NCBI RefSeq assembly: GCF_900637975.1
Contig: NZ_LR134477.1
Span: forward strand, 2,046,001-2,110,000
DNA length: 64,000 nucleotides
DNA from: Actinomyces viscosus
GTDB lineage: Bacteria; Actinomycetota; Actinomycetes; Actinomycetales; Actinomycetaceae
Direction: 5' to 3'
Shown here: positions 36,273 through 47,079 of the stretch, one piece after another
How positions within the stretch are numbered: the stretch's first letter is position 1
Layout: each line of letters begins with the position of its first letter
The notes under the pieces: generated by a model
What the model was told of the DNA's origin: nothing
Seen by the model: only the letters and a program-made list of their open reading frames with translations
Databases searched by the model: none
Translations under genes and position numbers: made by a program

Positions 36273-37033
36273 GCGACGAGGACCTCGGTTTCGGTGGTGG
36301 CGAGCTGTTCGGTCAGGGCAGGCGGGAGCTCGACGTCGGTGACCAGGAGGTCGACGTCGGTCAGGGAGGCGAAGGAGACCAGGTGCTCCTGGCCGATCTT
36401 GGTGGAGTCGACCAGGGCCACCACCTGGCGGGCGCTGCGCACCATGGCGCGTTTGACGGTGGCCTCGTCGGGGTCGGGCGTGGACAGCCCGTGGGCGGCG
36501 CTGACGCCGTTGGCGCCCAGGAGGGCGACGTCGACGCGCAGGGTGGACAGGGTCTCGACGGCCTCGGGGCCGACGGCGGCCTGGGTGAGTCCGCGCAGCT
36601 GGCCGCCCAGGATCCGCACCCGGGTGTGCCCGGCGGCGGCCAGGGAGGCGGCGGTCAGGACGGAGTCGGTGATGATGGTCAGCTCCCACTCGGCGGGCAG
36701 GAGGCGAGCCGCGGCCCCGGCGGTGGTGCCGGCGTCGACCAGGAGGGTGGTGCCGGGCTCCAGGTTCAGCCGCTCCAGGGCAGCCCGGGCGATGGCCTGC
36801 TTGGCGGAGGTGTTGACCTGCTCGCGCTGGGTCACCCCGGTCTCGGGCAGGGCGGGGGCGGGGATGGCGCCGCCGTGGACCTTGCGCAGGGCGCCGTTGC
36901 GGTCCAGGGCGGTCAGGTCGCGGCGGATCGTCTCGGGGGTGACGTCGAAGTGCTCGGCGAGCTCGGTGACCAGGACGCGCCCGGCGCCGCGCACCTGCTC
37001 CACGATCTGGCGGTGCCTGTCCTCGATGCGCAT
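36269..37033 (-). CDS. fruR: DeoR-family regulator of the fructose operon
   Basis: 254 residues from the ATG at 37033, which has AGGGG six bases upstream; a GTG two codons earlier is the alternative. The N-terminal winged helix, RHRQIVEQVRGAGRVLV then DVTPETIRRDLTALD and KVHGGAI, is typical of DeoR proteins. The C-terminal sugar-phosphate sensor has LLVDAGTTAGAAARLL and ILGGQLRG. By analogy it represses fruK and fruA and is relieved by a fructose phosphate. A large dyad lies just upstream. Confidence 0.9.
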   Translation of the reverse strand: MRIEDRHRQIVEQVRGAGRVLVTELAEHFDVTPETIRRDLTALDRNGALRKVHGGAIPAPALPETGVTQREQVNTSAKQAIARAALERLNLEPGTTLLVDAGTTAGAAARLLPAEWELTIITDSVLTAASLAAAGHTRVRILGGQLRGLTQAAVGPEAVETLSTLRVDVALLGANGVSAAHGLSTPDPDEATVKRAMVRSARQVVALVDSTKIGQEHLVSFASLTDVDLLVTDVELPPALTEQLATTETEVLVA

Positions 37034-37065
37034 GCTCACCCCTGACGTCGGTGTCGTTGACCGGA

Positions 37066-37143
37066 AACGCCTGTTCGGGCGTTATAACAGCCTTAGATGT
37101 CTGAACGGGCACGAGTGTATGTCCGTTCAGACAGTCACGTCTA
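37066..37143. promoter_or_regulatory. Candidate FruR operator dyads
   Basis: TGTCTGAACGG (37098-37108) and CCGTTCAGACA (37133-37143) form a perfect inverted repeat separated by 24 bp. A second small dyad, AACGCC-TGTTCG-GGCGTT, lies at 37066-37083, closer to the gene. Widely spaced half-sites suit the oligomeric binding of DeoR regulators. The stretch lies in the 354-bp space upstream of fruR, which otherwise holds only the terminator at 37193-37223. Confidence 0.6.
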
Positions 37144-37192
37144 CCCCTGAGTGACTCACAATACATTTGATTGGTTGTCCTGAAAACGGTTT

Positions 37193-37223
37193 GCCGCCCG
37201 ACCACGCACGGTGGTCGGGCGGC
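37193..37223 (-). terminator. Terminator downstream of nucleotidase 1
   Basis: GCCGCCCGACCAC and GTGGTCGGGCGGC are perfect 13-base arms around GCACG. It lies about 165 bp beyond the stop of the first nucleotidase and upstream of the fruR promoter, insulating the two units. Confidence 0.8.
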
Positions 37224-37387
37224 AGGGTCGTGTCCGCAACGGGCTGCCTTCGAGCCGTGACGGCCGGTCGCGCCGACCCGCAGCGCTCTGACCGGCACGG
37301 ACCCGACGGCCACGTCACGGCGGCTCCGTCACAGCGGTGCGCTCTGGAGGCTCTCGCACCGAGGGCGCCGTCCTGCGGCGAGCGCCA

Positions 37388-39802
37388 TCAGGCCCGACGA
37401 CGGCGCAGGATCAGGTAGGCGCCCGCAGCGAGCAGGGCGAGGGCGAGCGCCCCCGCGCCCAGCGAGGCACCGGTGCGGGCCAGGGGGCCGTCACTGGCCG
37501 GCCCGGCCGCCCGAGCGGGTTCCTGCGTCGCACGCGCCCCCGCCCCGGCGGGTGCGCCGGTGGGACCGGCAGGCACCGCCGGCGCGCTCGCTGCCGCGGA
37601 CGGCTCCACACCGCCGCCGGCCTGCGAGCCGGGCGTGACGCTGTCCGAGCCCCCGGTGTCGCCGGACTCGTCCACGGCGCCACCCGAGTCGTCCGCAGCA
37701 GTGTCGGAGCCGTCTCCGGCACCGCTTGAGCTCTTGGCCCTGACCTCGACTGAGAAGCTGTTGAGCACGTTGCCCTCGGAGTCGAGGGTCTCGACGGCGA
37801 CCCAGCGGCAGGTGGTGGCTTGCACCGTGCGGCAGGCGCGGGTGGGGGCGCCATCTGGGACCGTGAGGTAGAAGCTTGCCTTGCCGGTGGTCGGACCGGT
37901 GGGGTCGACGGTGAGGTCGAGGTCCTCGTTGAGAATCTCCGTGCCCCCGGAGCTCGCGCGCACGCGCCGGGCGCCGGCGGCCTGCTCGGAGGCGTTGGTG
38001 TAGGCCAGGGAGTCCATGGACACGTCGACCCAGTCGGGATGGGCATGGCCTCCTGAGCTGATGTACACGGGCTGCACCGTCATTCCGACCTGCCGCTTGG
38101 AGTAGCCGGCCTTGACGGGCTGGTCGCCGAAGGAGGCCAGGTAGGCGGAGGTGACGTCCCGGTCGAGGATGCCGGTATTGGTCGACGGCTTGTCCTTGAG
38201 GACCGTGTACCCGTCGCCGCCGGCCAGGAGGAAGGAGTTCGAGGCAACGACGACCGTGTCCTCATCGGCCAGCGGCACGCCGTCGACGAGGATCTCGCGG
38301 ATCGCGGGGGCGGAGCCGTCTCGACGACTGGCCTCGGTGAGGACGTCGACGTTGCTGGACAGCCCCAGGGTGAGGACGGGCCGGCTGGAGCCGGGCTGCC
38401 ACTGCTGGGACAGGAGGGCCTTCAGCTCCGCGCCGGTCAGGGTGGTGTAGGCCATCTCGTTGCCGAAGGGCTGGACGGTGTAGGCCTCCCCGGAGGTCAG
38501 GACGCCGTCACCCTCGGTGCCGGAGGCGGCGTAGAGGAGGTCGGCGCGCACGCCGCCGGCGTTCATGATGCCGATGTACCTGGTGGAGCCGGCGGGCTGG
38601 ATGTCGGTGGCGAGCCAGCTGCGGAAGGACTCGGCGATGAGGTCGGAGGCGGTGGACTCGGTGCCGCGGTTGGAGCCGGGGCCGGTGCCGTCCGAGCCGC
38701 GCAGGAAGTCCGATCCGATCCGGGCCAGCGGCTTGCCGCCCTCGGTGGCGGAGTCCTTCTCCGCCTGGGCGACGATCCCGGCGACGCCGTAGGCGTCAGT
38801 GGTGCAGCTGGAGGTGCGCAGGTCCTCGTTGTCGGCGCTGACCACCGTGGTCTTGCCGGTGGCCGGATCGTAGCTCAGGCGGATGCGTCCGAGCGCCCAG
38901 CCGTAGTGGTCGGCCTGGACGACGGCGATCTGGTTGCCCTCGGCCCCGGTGACGGTCTGGGCGAAGGGCACGTGGGTGTGCCCGGAGAAGACGGCGTCGA
39001 CGCTCCCGCCGAAGCTCGTGGCGGTGGTGGCGGCGTCCTCGTGACTGAGCACAACGACGACGTCGGCCTCGCCGTTGGCGGGGTCCCCGTCCTTGAGCTC
39101 GGCCGCCCGGGCGTTGGCGGCGGCGACGGCGGGGCTCAGGGTGAGGGTGGACAGGGCCGAGGGCGACACGAGGGTGGGCAGCTCGTCGGTGACGGCGCCG
39201 ACGAAGCCGACGCGTACGCCGCCGACCTCCTTGATGTAGGCGCCCCGCCCGTTGCCCTCGGCGGTCAGGGGCGCCGAGCCGGAGACGTTGGTGGCCAGGA
39301 TCGGGAAGTCGGAGGCGGGCAGGATGCGGTCCTCGAGGTCGCTCAGGCCCTGGTCGAGCTCGTGGTTGCCCAGGGCGGAGGCGTCCAGCTTCATGGCGTT
39401 GAGCGTCTCGATGGTGGGGCGGTCCCGGAGGATGGAGGAGACGTAGGCCGAGCCGCCCACGGAGTCGCCGGCGGAGACGAACAGGGTGTTGGGATTGGCG
39501 GCGCGGGCGGCGGAGACCTCGCAGGCCAGGGTGACGGCGCCGGGGTCCTCGACGGATGTCTGGCCGGTGTCGCGGTCGGTCTGGGTGGTTCGGGAGATGT
39601 GGCCGTGCAGGTCGGTGATGCCCAGCAGGTCGATGGTGGTGGCGCCGGCGGCGGGAGCCGCAGGGGCCACAGGGGCTACAGCCGGCGGGGCCGGTTCCTC
39701 GGCTCCGGCCGCCGGGGCGAGGGCGAGGGGGCCGAGGGCGGCCAGGGCGATCGCCACCAGGGCGGATCCGGCCCGCCTGGCGCGCGTGGAGAGCAGTCGC
39801 AT
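37388..39802 (-). CDS. LAxTG-anchored 5'-nucleotidase, catalytically complete
   Basis: 804 residues from the ATG at 39802, which has GAAGGAAC upstream. A signal peptide (MRLLSTRARRAG then a hydrophobic stretch ending near AAGAEE) is followed by the metallophosphatase domain. Its motifs are DLHGH, SAGDS, GNHELD, LSHED and SGHTH, all the metal ligands and the His-Asp dyad. The 5'-nucleotidase C-terminal domain has NAGGVRAD, the phosphate-binding motif. A Ser/Asp-rich stalk ends in LARTG, a membrane helix and RRRRA, a sortase signal of the LAxTG type used by class E sortases. It likely hydrolyses extracellular nucleotides to salvage nucleosides and phosphate. First of three paralogues in tandem. 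Confidence 0.93.
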   Translation of the reverse strand: MRLLSTRARRAGSALVAIALAALGPLALAPAAGAEEPAPPAVAPVAPAAPAAGATTIDLLGITDLHGHISRTTQTDRDTGQTSVEDPGAVTLACEVSAARAANPNTLFVSAGDSVGGSAYVSSILRDRPTIETLNAMKLDASALGNHELDQGLSDLEDRILPASDFPILATNVSGSAPLTAEGNGRGAYIKEVGGVRVGFVGAVTDELPTLVSPSALSTLTLSPAVAAANARAAELKDGDPANGEADVVVVLSHEDAATTATSFGGSVDAVFSGHTHVPFAQTVTGAEGNQIAVVQADHYGWALGRIRLSYDPATGKTTVVSADNEDLRTSSCTTDAYGVAGIVAQAEKDSATEGGKPLARIGSDFLRGSDGTGPGSNRGTESTASDLIAESFRSWLATDIQPAGSTRYIGIMNAGGVRADLLYAASGTEGDGVLTSGEAYTVQPFGNEMAYTTLTGAELKALLSQQWQPGSSRPVLTLGLSSNVDVLTEASRRDGSAPAIREILVDGVPLADEDTVVVASNSFLLAGGDGYTVLKDKPSTNTGILDRDVTSAYLASFGDQPVKAGYSKRQVGMTVQPVYISSGGHAHPDWVDVSMDSLAYTNASEQAAGARRVRASSGGTEILNEDLDLTVDPTGPTTGKASFYLTVPDGAPTRACRTVQATTCRWVAVETLDSEGNVLNSFSVEVRAKSSSGAGDGSDTAADDSGGAVDESGDTGGSDSVTPGSQAGGGVEPSAAASAPAVPAGPTGAPAGAGARATQEPARAAGPASDGPLARTGASLGAGALALALLAAGAYLILRRRRA

Positions 39803-39954
39803 GTCGTTCCTTCGTGGTTCTCTGTCAGGCGCGGGGATGGGGATCGGGGCGGTCATGCCGGGTCTGCGGTGGGGAGGGAAGGTGCGCAGTCGGATGAGCC
39901 CACCCATTTATACCCTGTTTTTCACGGATCCGGCTGGTTCCCCGGACGATGGCT

Positions 39955-39986
39955 GCGCCCGCCACCCCGAGCGGGGCGGCGGGCGC
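39955..39986 (-). terminator. Terminator downstream of nucleotidase paralogue 2
   Basis: GCGCCCGCC (39955-39963) pairs with GGCGGGCGC (39978-39986), and CCCCG/GGGG pairing continues inside. It lies 36 bp past the stop of the second paralogue. Confidence 0.75.
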
Positions 39987-40021
39987 GGTCATGGGCTTCT
40001 CTGACTTCTCCCGCCTGGGAG

Positions 40022-42610
40022 TCAGTCAGCCTGCCGTCTGCGTCGCAGGATGAGGTAGCCGCCGGCGACGAGGGTCAGGGCGATGACGCCGGCACTCAGT
40101 GACACCCCGGTGCTGGCCAGGGGCCAGCCGCCCGATCCGCCGACCGGCTTGCCATCGGCCCCGCCGCGGGCCTCGGGTGCGCCGGCACCTCCCCTGCTTG
40201 TGGCGGGAGGCAGGCCGCCGACGCCGACGGGCGCCGTGGGACTGGCAGCAGGCCCGCCTGCAGACTCGGTCGCCTGGTTCCCGCTCGGGGCCGCGCTGGA
40301 GCCGTTGCCGGGCGTCGGCGTCGGGGAGGCGGTCGCCTGGCCGTCCCCGGGGGCCTCACCCTCCGGTTGCCGGGAGGCGGTCCCGTCGGACGGGGTGGAG
40401 CTCGCCCCCGGTGCCGGACTGGCCGACGGCGTCGCGGACGGATCCGGCTGCGGGCCGGGCGTGGTCGACGGCGTCGCCTCGGGCTGCTCGGTGGACTGCG
40501 CAGTGGCCGGTACCTCGACGTAGAAGCTGTTGAGAACCGTGCCGACGCCGTCGACGGACTCCACGGTGACGGAGCGACAGCTCGGCGCCTCCACGCTGCG
40601 GCAGGCTCCGGTGGGTGCGTCGGCGGGGATGGCGAGGTCGAAGTCGGCCTTGCCCGTGGTGGGACCGGAGGAGTCCACGGTCAGGTCGATGCTCTGGCTG
40701 AAGAACTCCTTGTCCCCGGACACGGCGCGCACCCGGCGGGCGCCCCGGGCCTGCTCGGTGGGGTGGGTGTAGGCCAGGGAGTCCATGCTCACCGAGACCG
40801 TGTCCGTGCTTCCCACCTTGGGTGTCACGCTCATGCCCACCTGCCGCTTGACGTAGCTCGGTCTGAGCAGCTGGTGGTTGAAGGAGGCCAGGTAGCGGGT
40901 TGTGGCGTCGCGTCCGAGCGAGCCGACGTTCACGGTCCGGCTCTCGCTGGGAAGCGTGAAGCCCGCGCCGCCGGTGAGCAGCTCGGTGGTGGAGGCCACC
41001 ACGACCGTGTCCGTGTCGGCGAGCACCTGACCGTCGACACGGATCTCGCGGACCGTGGGGGCGGCACCGTCCTCGGTCTGGGAGACGGGGTTCATGATGA
41101 CGTCGACGTTGGCCGACAGTCCCAGCTGGACGACCGGCGGCTCGGCGCCGGGGCGCCACTGCTGGGCGATGAGGGCCTTGAGCTCGGCGCCGCTCATGGG
41201 GACGTAGCCCATCTCCTTATCGTCGGGGGAGACATTGCGGATCTCGTCGACCGTGAAGACGCCGTCGACCTCATCGGCAGGCACCTCTCCGTGATAGTTC
41301 CCGGTGCTCCTGTACCGGAAATCGGCTTTGAGGTCGTCGGCCCGAACGACCCCCACGTAGTGAGCGGAGGCCGCCGGCTCACCGGCGGGGGCGATATCCG
41401 CGACCCAGTACCGGTAGGACTCGGCCACCAGATCGGCGGCCGTGGACTCGGTGCCCGAATGAGCCCCCGGAGTCACGCCGTCCGAGCCGCGCAGGTAGTC
41501 GGCCCCGATCCACGCGACCTGCCGAGCGGCCCCCAGATCCATCATCTTGTTGTAGAGCTTGCCGGAGAAGATATCGACGGACTCAAAAGGGCTTTCATAG
41601 CAGTAGTTCTCCCGCAGGTCCCGGTTCTCCATACTGACGATGGAGACCTGTTGGGTATCCCGGTCGTAGTTGAGGTGAACCATGCCGAGCATCAGACCGT
41701 AGTGGTCGGGCTGGATGACGGCGATCCGGTTGCCGTCGACCCCCATCACGGTCTGTGCGTAGGGGACGTGGCTGCGCCCGGCGAAGACGGCGTCGACGTT
41801 CCTGGAGAAGCGTGTCGCGGTGGAGGCCGCGTCCTCGTGGCTGAGCACGACAACGACGTCAGCCTCACCATTGGCCGGATCCCCGTCCTTGAGCTCGGCC
41901 GCCCGGGCGTTGGCCGTGTCCACGGCCGGAGCGACGGTCAGCTGCTCGCGCGTGGAGGAGGAGACCAGAGCCGGCAGGTCATCGGTCACCACACCGATGA
42001 AGCCCACACGAACCCCGTCAACCTCCTTGATATAGACCCCACGCCCGCTCCCCTCGGCGTCCAGGGCATCCGAGCCCGAGACGTTCGCCGCCAGAACGGG
42101 GAAGTTCGCATATGGAAGGACACGTCCCTCCAGGTCACCGAGGCCATGATCGAGCTCATGGACGCCCATCGCCGAAGCGGTCAGAAGAGTCCTGTTGAGG
42201 ACAGTCAGTGTCCCCTCATCGTCGGTGACCGAGGAGCCGTAGTAGGACGCGCCGATATTGTCCCCCGAGGAGACGAACAGGGTGTTGGGATTGGCGGTGT
42301 GCACCTTGCCGACATTGCATGCCAGGGTCACCGCGCCGGGCAGGTCGAGATGAGGGTAATTCGACTCTCCGGTCTCCGGGTCCTTCTGAAAAACCGTCTC
42401 GATATACCCGTGCAGGTCGGAGATGCCGACGAGGTCGATGTCGACGCCTCCGTCCGGGGACTGTGTGGGAAGAGCGGCCGCGGAGATTCCGGCACCCGGG
42501 GTGCTAAGCATGCCGGCGGGGGCGGCGAGGGAGTAAGGGCTGAGTGCGGCGAGGGCCAGGGCACCGAATGCGGCGCAGACTCGTCCGCGCCGTCGCGATA
42601 TGAGTCTCAT
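40022..42610 (-). CDS. LAxTG-anchored 5'-nucleotidase paralogue 2, altered active site
   Basis: 862 residues with the same plan as its neighbour: signal peptide, metallophosphatase domain, C-terminal nucleotidase domain, Pro/Ser/Thr stalk, then LASTG, membrane helix and RRRRQAD. Key residues differ. GNHE has become GVHE, so the metal-bridging Asn is Val. GHTH has become GRSH, losing the first His. The NAGGVR substrate loop reads VRADDLKAD. DLHG, SGDN and LSHED remain. Catalysis is therefore probably weak or absent, while the fold and surface display are kept. About 107 central codons (41786-42105) are almost identical in DNA to the third paralogue. Confidence 0.9.
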   Translation of the reverse strand: MRLISRRRGRVCAAFGALALAALSPYSLAAPAGMLSTPGAGISAAALPTQSPDGGVDIDLVGISDLHGYIETVFQKDPETGESNYPHLDLPGAVTLACNVGKVHTANPNTLFVSSGDNIGASYYGSSVTDDEGTLTVLNRTLLTASAMGVHELDHGLGDLEGRVLPYANFPVLAANVSGSDALDAEGSGRGVYIKEVDGVRVGFIGVVTDDLPALVSSSTREQLTVAPAVDTANARAAELKDGDPANGEADVVVVLSHEDAASTATRFSRNVDAVFAGRSHVPYAQTVMGVDGNRIAVIQPDHYGLMLGMVHLNYDRDTQQVSIVSMENRDLRENYCYESPFESVDIFSGKLYNKMMDLGAARQVAWIGADYLRGSDGVTPGAHSGTESTAADLVAESYRYWVADIAPAGEPAASAHYVGVVRADDLKADFRYRSTGNYHGEVPADEVDGVFTVDEIRNVSPDDKEMGYVPMSGAELKALIAQQWRPGAEPPVVQLGLSANVDVIMNPVSQTEDGAAPTVREIRVDGQVLADTDTVVVASTTELLTGGAGFTLPSESRTVNVGSLGRDATTRYLASFNHQLLRPSYVKRQVGMSVTPKVGSTDTVSVSMDSLAYTHPTEQARGARRVRAVSGDKEFFSQSIDLTVDSSGPTTGKADFDLAIPADAPTGACRSVEAPSCRSVTVESVDGVGTVLNSFYVEVPATAQSTEQPEATPSTTPGPQPDPSATPSASPAPGASSTPSDGTASRQPEGEAPGDGQATASPTPTPGNGSSAAPSGNQATESAGGPAASPTAPVGVGGLPPATSRGGAGAPEARGGADGKPVGGSGGWPLASTGVSLSAGVIALTLVAGGYLILRRRRQAD
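41786..42105 (-). repeat. Gene-conversion tract, copy in nucleotidase 2
   Basis: A 320-bp block matching 44452-44771 with about four differences, whereas flanking sequence in the two genes is clearly diverged. It encodes the segment around NVSGSDALDAEGSGRGVY through LSHEDAASTATRFSRNVDAV. Confidence 0.85.
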
Positions 42611-42696
42611 GATGTTCCTTAGTCAGTACGAAAAGCGTGTGGGATGGCGTTCAGACAGTGGAGGTAATGGCGGCGGGCCACCGCCACCGGGGCCCT

Positions 42697-45306
42697 TCAT
42701 CCCTCTCGCCGTCTGCGGCGCAGGATGAGGTAGCCGCCGGCGGTCAGAGCCAGGGCGATGACGCCGGCGCTCAGCGAGGCACCGGTGCGGGCCAGGGGCC
42801 AGCCACCCGAGCCGCCGACCGGCTTGCCATCGGCCCCGCCACGGGCATCGGGAGCGCCGGCGCCTCCCCCGCTCGTCGTCGGGGGCAGACCGCCGACGCC
42901 GACAGGGGCCTCGGGATGTGCAGGAACGCCGCCTGCGGGTGCTGCGGACGCGGACTCACCCGCACCCCCGCCTCCGGAGCCGTCACCCGCCGGCTGCCGG
43001 GAGTCCCCTCCCCCGGGCGCCGGCGCGCTCGGAGCCGCGGACGACCCTGTCGACGCGGTGGCTCCGGCGGATGGGGACGCACTCGCCTGCGGCGCGGGGG
43101 CGCCCGTTGTGGAGGGGGCCGGCTGCGGGCTGGGGGTGGCCGACGGCGTCGCGGTGGGCTGTGCGGTCGACTGCGCAGTGGACTGCGCGATGGCCGGCAC
43201 CTCGACGTAGAAGCTGTTGAGGACCGTGCCGGAGGCGTCCACCGACTCCAGCGCCACCCAGCGGCAGCTCTCCTCGGCGATGGCCCGGCAGGTCGCCGTC
43301 GGCGCGTCGGTGGGGATGGTGAGGTCGAAGCTCGCCTTCCCCGTGGTGGGGCCGGTGCGGTCCACGGTCAGGTCGACGCCTTGGCTGAAGAACTCCTTGC
43401 CCCCGGACAGGGCGCGGACCCTCTGCGCACCGAGGCCCCGTTCGGAGGCGTTGGTGTAGGCCAGGGAGTCCATCGTGACCGTCACCGTGCCGGCCTGGTC
43501 GGGCTTCGGCGTCGCACTCATGCCCACCTGGCGCTTGGAGTATGCGGGCATCACCGGCTCATCCCCGAGGGAGCGCAGGTAGGAGATGAAGACGTGGTGC
43601 TGGAGCGAGCCGACGTCGACGATGACCTTCTCGTCGGGGACGGTGAAGTCGACGCCGTCGTAGAGCAGCTCGTGGGTCGAGGCCACGACTACCGTGTCCG
43701 AGTCGGCCAGGACCCGGCCGTCGACCCGGAGCTCACGGATCGCGGGAACGGTCCCGCTCTCGGCCGTCGCCCCGGGGTCCACGATGACGTCCACGTTGGA
43801 GGACAGTCCCAGGTTGAGGACGGACGGGCCCGCCTGGGGCCGCCACTGCTGGGCCACCAGCGCCTTGAGCTCGGCTCCGGTCAGGGTGGTGTAGGCCAGC
43901 TCCTTGTTGTCGGGCTGGACGGCGAGCGCCTCACCGTAGGAGACGAGGCCGTCCTGGTCCGGCCGTTTGAGGTCCTCGTAGCTGCCGGACTCGAGGTAGG
44001 TGAGGTCGTCCTTGATGTCATTGGCCTTGACCAGGCCGACGTAGTGGTCGGCACCGGGAGGTTTGATGTCGGCCACCCAGCTTCGGTAGGACTCGGCGAC
44101 CAGATCGGCGATCGGGGACTCCGCGCCCGCGTTCGTGTCCGGGACGCTTCCGTCCGAGCCCCGCAGGAAGTCGGCTCCGATATGCGCCAGCGGCTGCTTC
44201 GCGACGGCATCGATAGTGCCCCAGTTCCCCCCGGTGACGTCCCCCAGCCCCGGAGTTCCTTGGAGGCAGTCATAGCTGTCGATCGGTGTGGTACTCGCGT
44301 AGTAGGCCGATGTCTCCCCGGTCGCCCGATTGAACTCGAGAAGCATGTCGCCGAAGCTCCGACCGTAGCGTCCGGGCTGGACGACGGGAATGGTGTTTCC
44401 CTCGAACCCGGTGACGGGCTGCCCGTACTCCCGTCCACTGCGGCCACCGACGACGGCGTCGACGTTCCTGGAGAAGCGTGTCGCGGTGGAGGCCGCGTCC
44501 TCGTGGCTGAGCACGACAACGACGTCGGCCTCACCATTGGCCGGATCCCCGTCCTTGAGCTCGGCCGCCCGGGCGTTGGCCGTGTCCACGGCCGGGGCAA
44601 CGGTGAGCTGCTCGCGCGTGGAGGAGGAGACCAGAGCCGGCAGGTCATCGGTCACCACACCGATGAAGCCCACACGAACCCCGTCAACCTCCTTGATATA
44701 GACCCCACGCCCGCTCCCCTCGGCGTCCAGGGCATCCGAGCCCGAGACGTTCGCCGCCAGAACGGGGAAGTCGACGGTGGGAAGGATGCGTTCCTCGAGG
44801 TCCTTCAGCCCGCCTTCGAGGTCGTGGACCCCCAGGGCGGAGACGTCCAGCCCCATGACATTGAGCCCACGCATGACGGGAAGGTCCTGCACGAAGGAGG
44901 ACGTATAGGGCGAGGCCCCGATATTGCCCCCGGTGGAGACGAACAGCGTGTTGGGGAAGTTCTCGCGGATCCCGTTGACGGCGCAGTCGATTCGGTCCAG
45001 TCCGGGATCCCTGGGGCCGTCGTAGTCACCGGTGTCAGGGTTGTACCCGGTAGTCGCATAGTAGTGGCCGTGGAGGTCGGCGATACTCACCAGCTTGATA
45101 CGCACCGTATCGCCGGGATCCTCAGGCTCCTCTGCCTCCTCCGCCTCCTCGGGACTATCGGGAGGCTTCTCGACGGCGGCGGCCGGTGCCGCTAGGGACG
45201 TCGCCGGAACGGCAACCATGGGACCACCCATGGGACTCAGTGCAGTCACGACCAGGGCGCTCAACGCAGCGCAGACTCGCGCTCCCCGAGCTGGAAATAT
45301 TCTCAT
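42697..45306 (-). CDS. LAxTG-anchored 5'-nucleotidase paralogue 3, probable pseudoenzyme
   Basis: 869 residues with signal peptide, nucleotidase-type domains, Ser/Pro/Ala-rich stalk and LARTG plus helix plus RRRRREG. The active site is largely gone. SAGDS is STGGN (metal Asp lost), GNHELD is GVHDLE (Asn and dyad Asp lost), GHTH is GRSG (both His lost), and NAGGVR is VKANDIKD. Only DLHGH and LSHED persist. Length and reading frame are intact, so it is maintained as a surface protein, perhaps as an adhesin or ligand binder. It lies 86 bp upstream of paralogue 2 in the same direction. Confidence 0.9.
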   Translation of the reverse strand: MRIFPARGARVCAALSALVVTALSPMGGPMVAVPATSLAAPAAAVEKPPDSPEEAEEAEEPEDPGDTVRIKLVSIADLHGHYYATTGYNPDTGDYDGPRDPGLDRIDCAVNGIRENFPNTLFVSTGGNIGASPYTSSFVQDLPVMRGLNVMGLDVSALGVHDLEGGLKDLEERILPTVDFPVLAANVSGSDALDAEGSGRGVYIKEVDGVRVGFIGVVTDDLPALVSSSTREQLTVAPAVDTANARAAELKDGDPANGEADVVVVLSHEDAASTATRFSRNVDAVVGGRSGREYGQPVTGFEGNTIPVVQPGRYGRSFGDMLLEFNRATGETSAYYASTTPIDSYDCLQGTPGLGDVTGGNWGTIDAVAKQPLAHIGADFLRGSDGSVPDTNAGAESPIADLVAESYRSWVADIKPPGADHYVGLVKANDIKDDLTYLESGSYEDLKRPDQDGLVSYGEALAVQPDNKELAYTTLTGAELKALVAQQWRPQAGPSVLNLGLSSNVDVIVDPGATAESGTVPAIRELRVDGRVLADSDTVVVASTHELLYDGVDFTVPDEKVIVDVGSLQHHVFISYLRSLGDEPVMPAYSKRQVGMSATPKPDQAGTVTVTMDSLAYTNASERGLGAQRVRALSGGKEFFSQGVDLTVDRTGPTTGKASFDLTIPTDAPTATCRAIAEESCRWVALESVDASGTVLNSFYVEVPAIAQSTAQSTAQPTATPSATPSPQPAPSTTGAPAPQASASPSAGATASTGSSAAPSAPAPGGGDSRQPAGDGSGGGGAGESASAAPAGGVPAHPEAPVGVGGLPPTTSGGGAGAPDARGGADGKPVGGSGGWPLARTGASLSAGVIALALTAGGYLILRRRRREG
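44452..44771 (-). repeat. Gene-conversion tract, copy in nucleotidase 3
   Basis: Partner of 41786-42105, about 99% identical over 320 bp, with sharp loss of identity at both ends. Confidence 0.85.
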
Positions 45307-45459
45307 GTCAATCCTCGTGGGACGTAGGGATGGAGATCGGGATCACGTGAGGAAGGGAACATCTCCACGATACGCCCCTCCCAGATATTTTGCAGTGTTT
45401 TTTACGATCCCATCCAGTCAGTAGATTGTCCGGTTGTTACGCCACCCCATCACGCAACA

Positions 45460-45505
45460 GCGACGGCGTCCGCCACCTCCTCAGGGAGGCGACGGACGCC
45501 GTCGC
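45460..45505 (-). terminator. Terminator after gdhA
   Basis: GCGACGGCGTCCG (45460-45472) pairs exactly with CGGACGCCGTCGC (45493-45505), and CCTCC/GGAGG pairing lies inside. It lies 39 bp beyond the gdhA stop. Confidence 0.85.
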
Positions 45506-45544
45506 TGCGGGCGCAGGCCCGGATCAGCTGGTGTCAGCCGAGCA

Positions 45545-46897
<1,353 letters not shown>

Positions 46898-47079
46898 CTA
46901 GCGGAATAAGCTCAGCACCTGGCTGGTCGCCGCGGCGCCGCGAAAAGACTTCCACCGAGACGTTCACTGAGACGAAACATCTCGCGATCCGGCGGAAACA
47001 TAGCCGTCGCAAAGGCCGCATCAGGGCCGCATATCGGACCGTTAAGCAGCCGAGGTCACATTTCTCGGATGATCGGGGC

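Noticed and set aside
35262..37313. 683-residue frame covering fruK and fruR
   Set aside because: Only its C-terminal half is FruK; the upstream part is the shadow of fruR, and the fruR-fruK ATGA overlap defines the real start.
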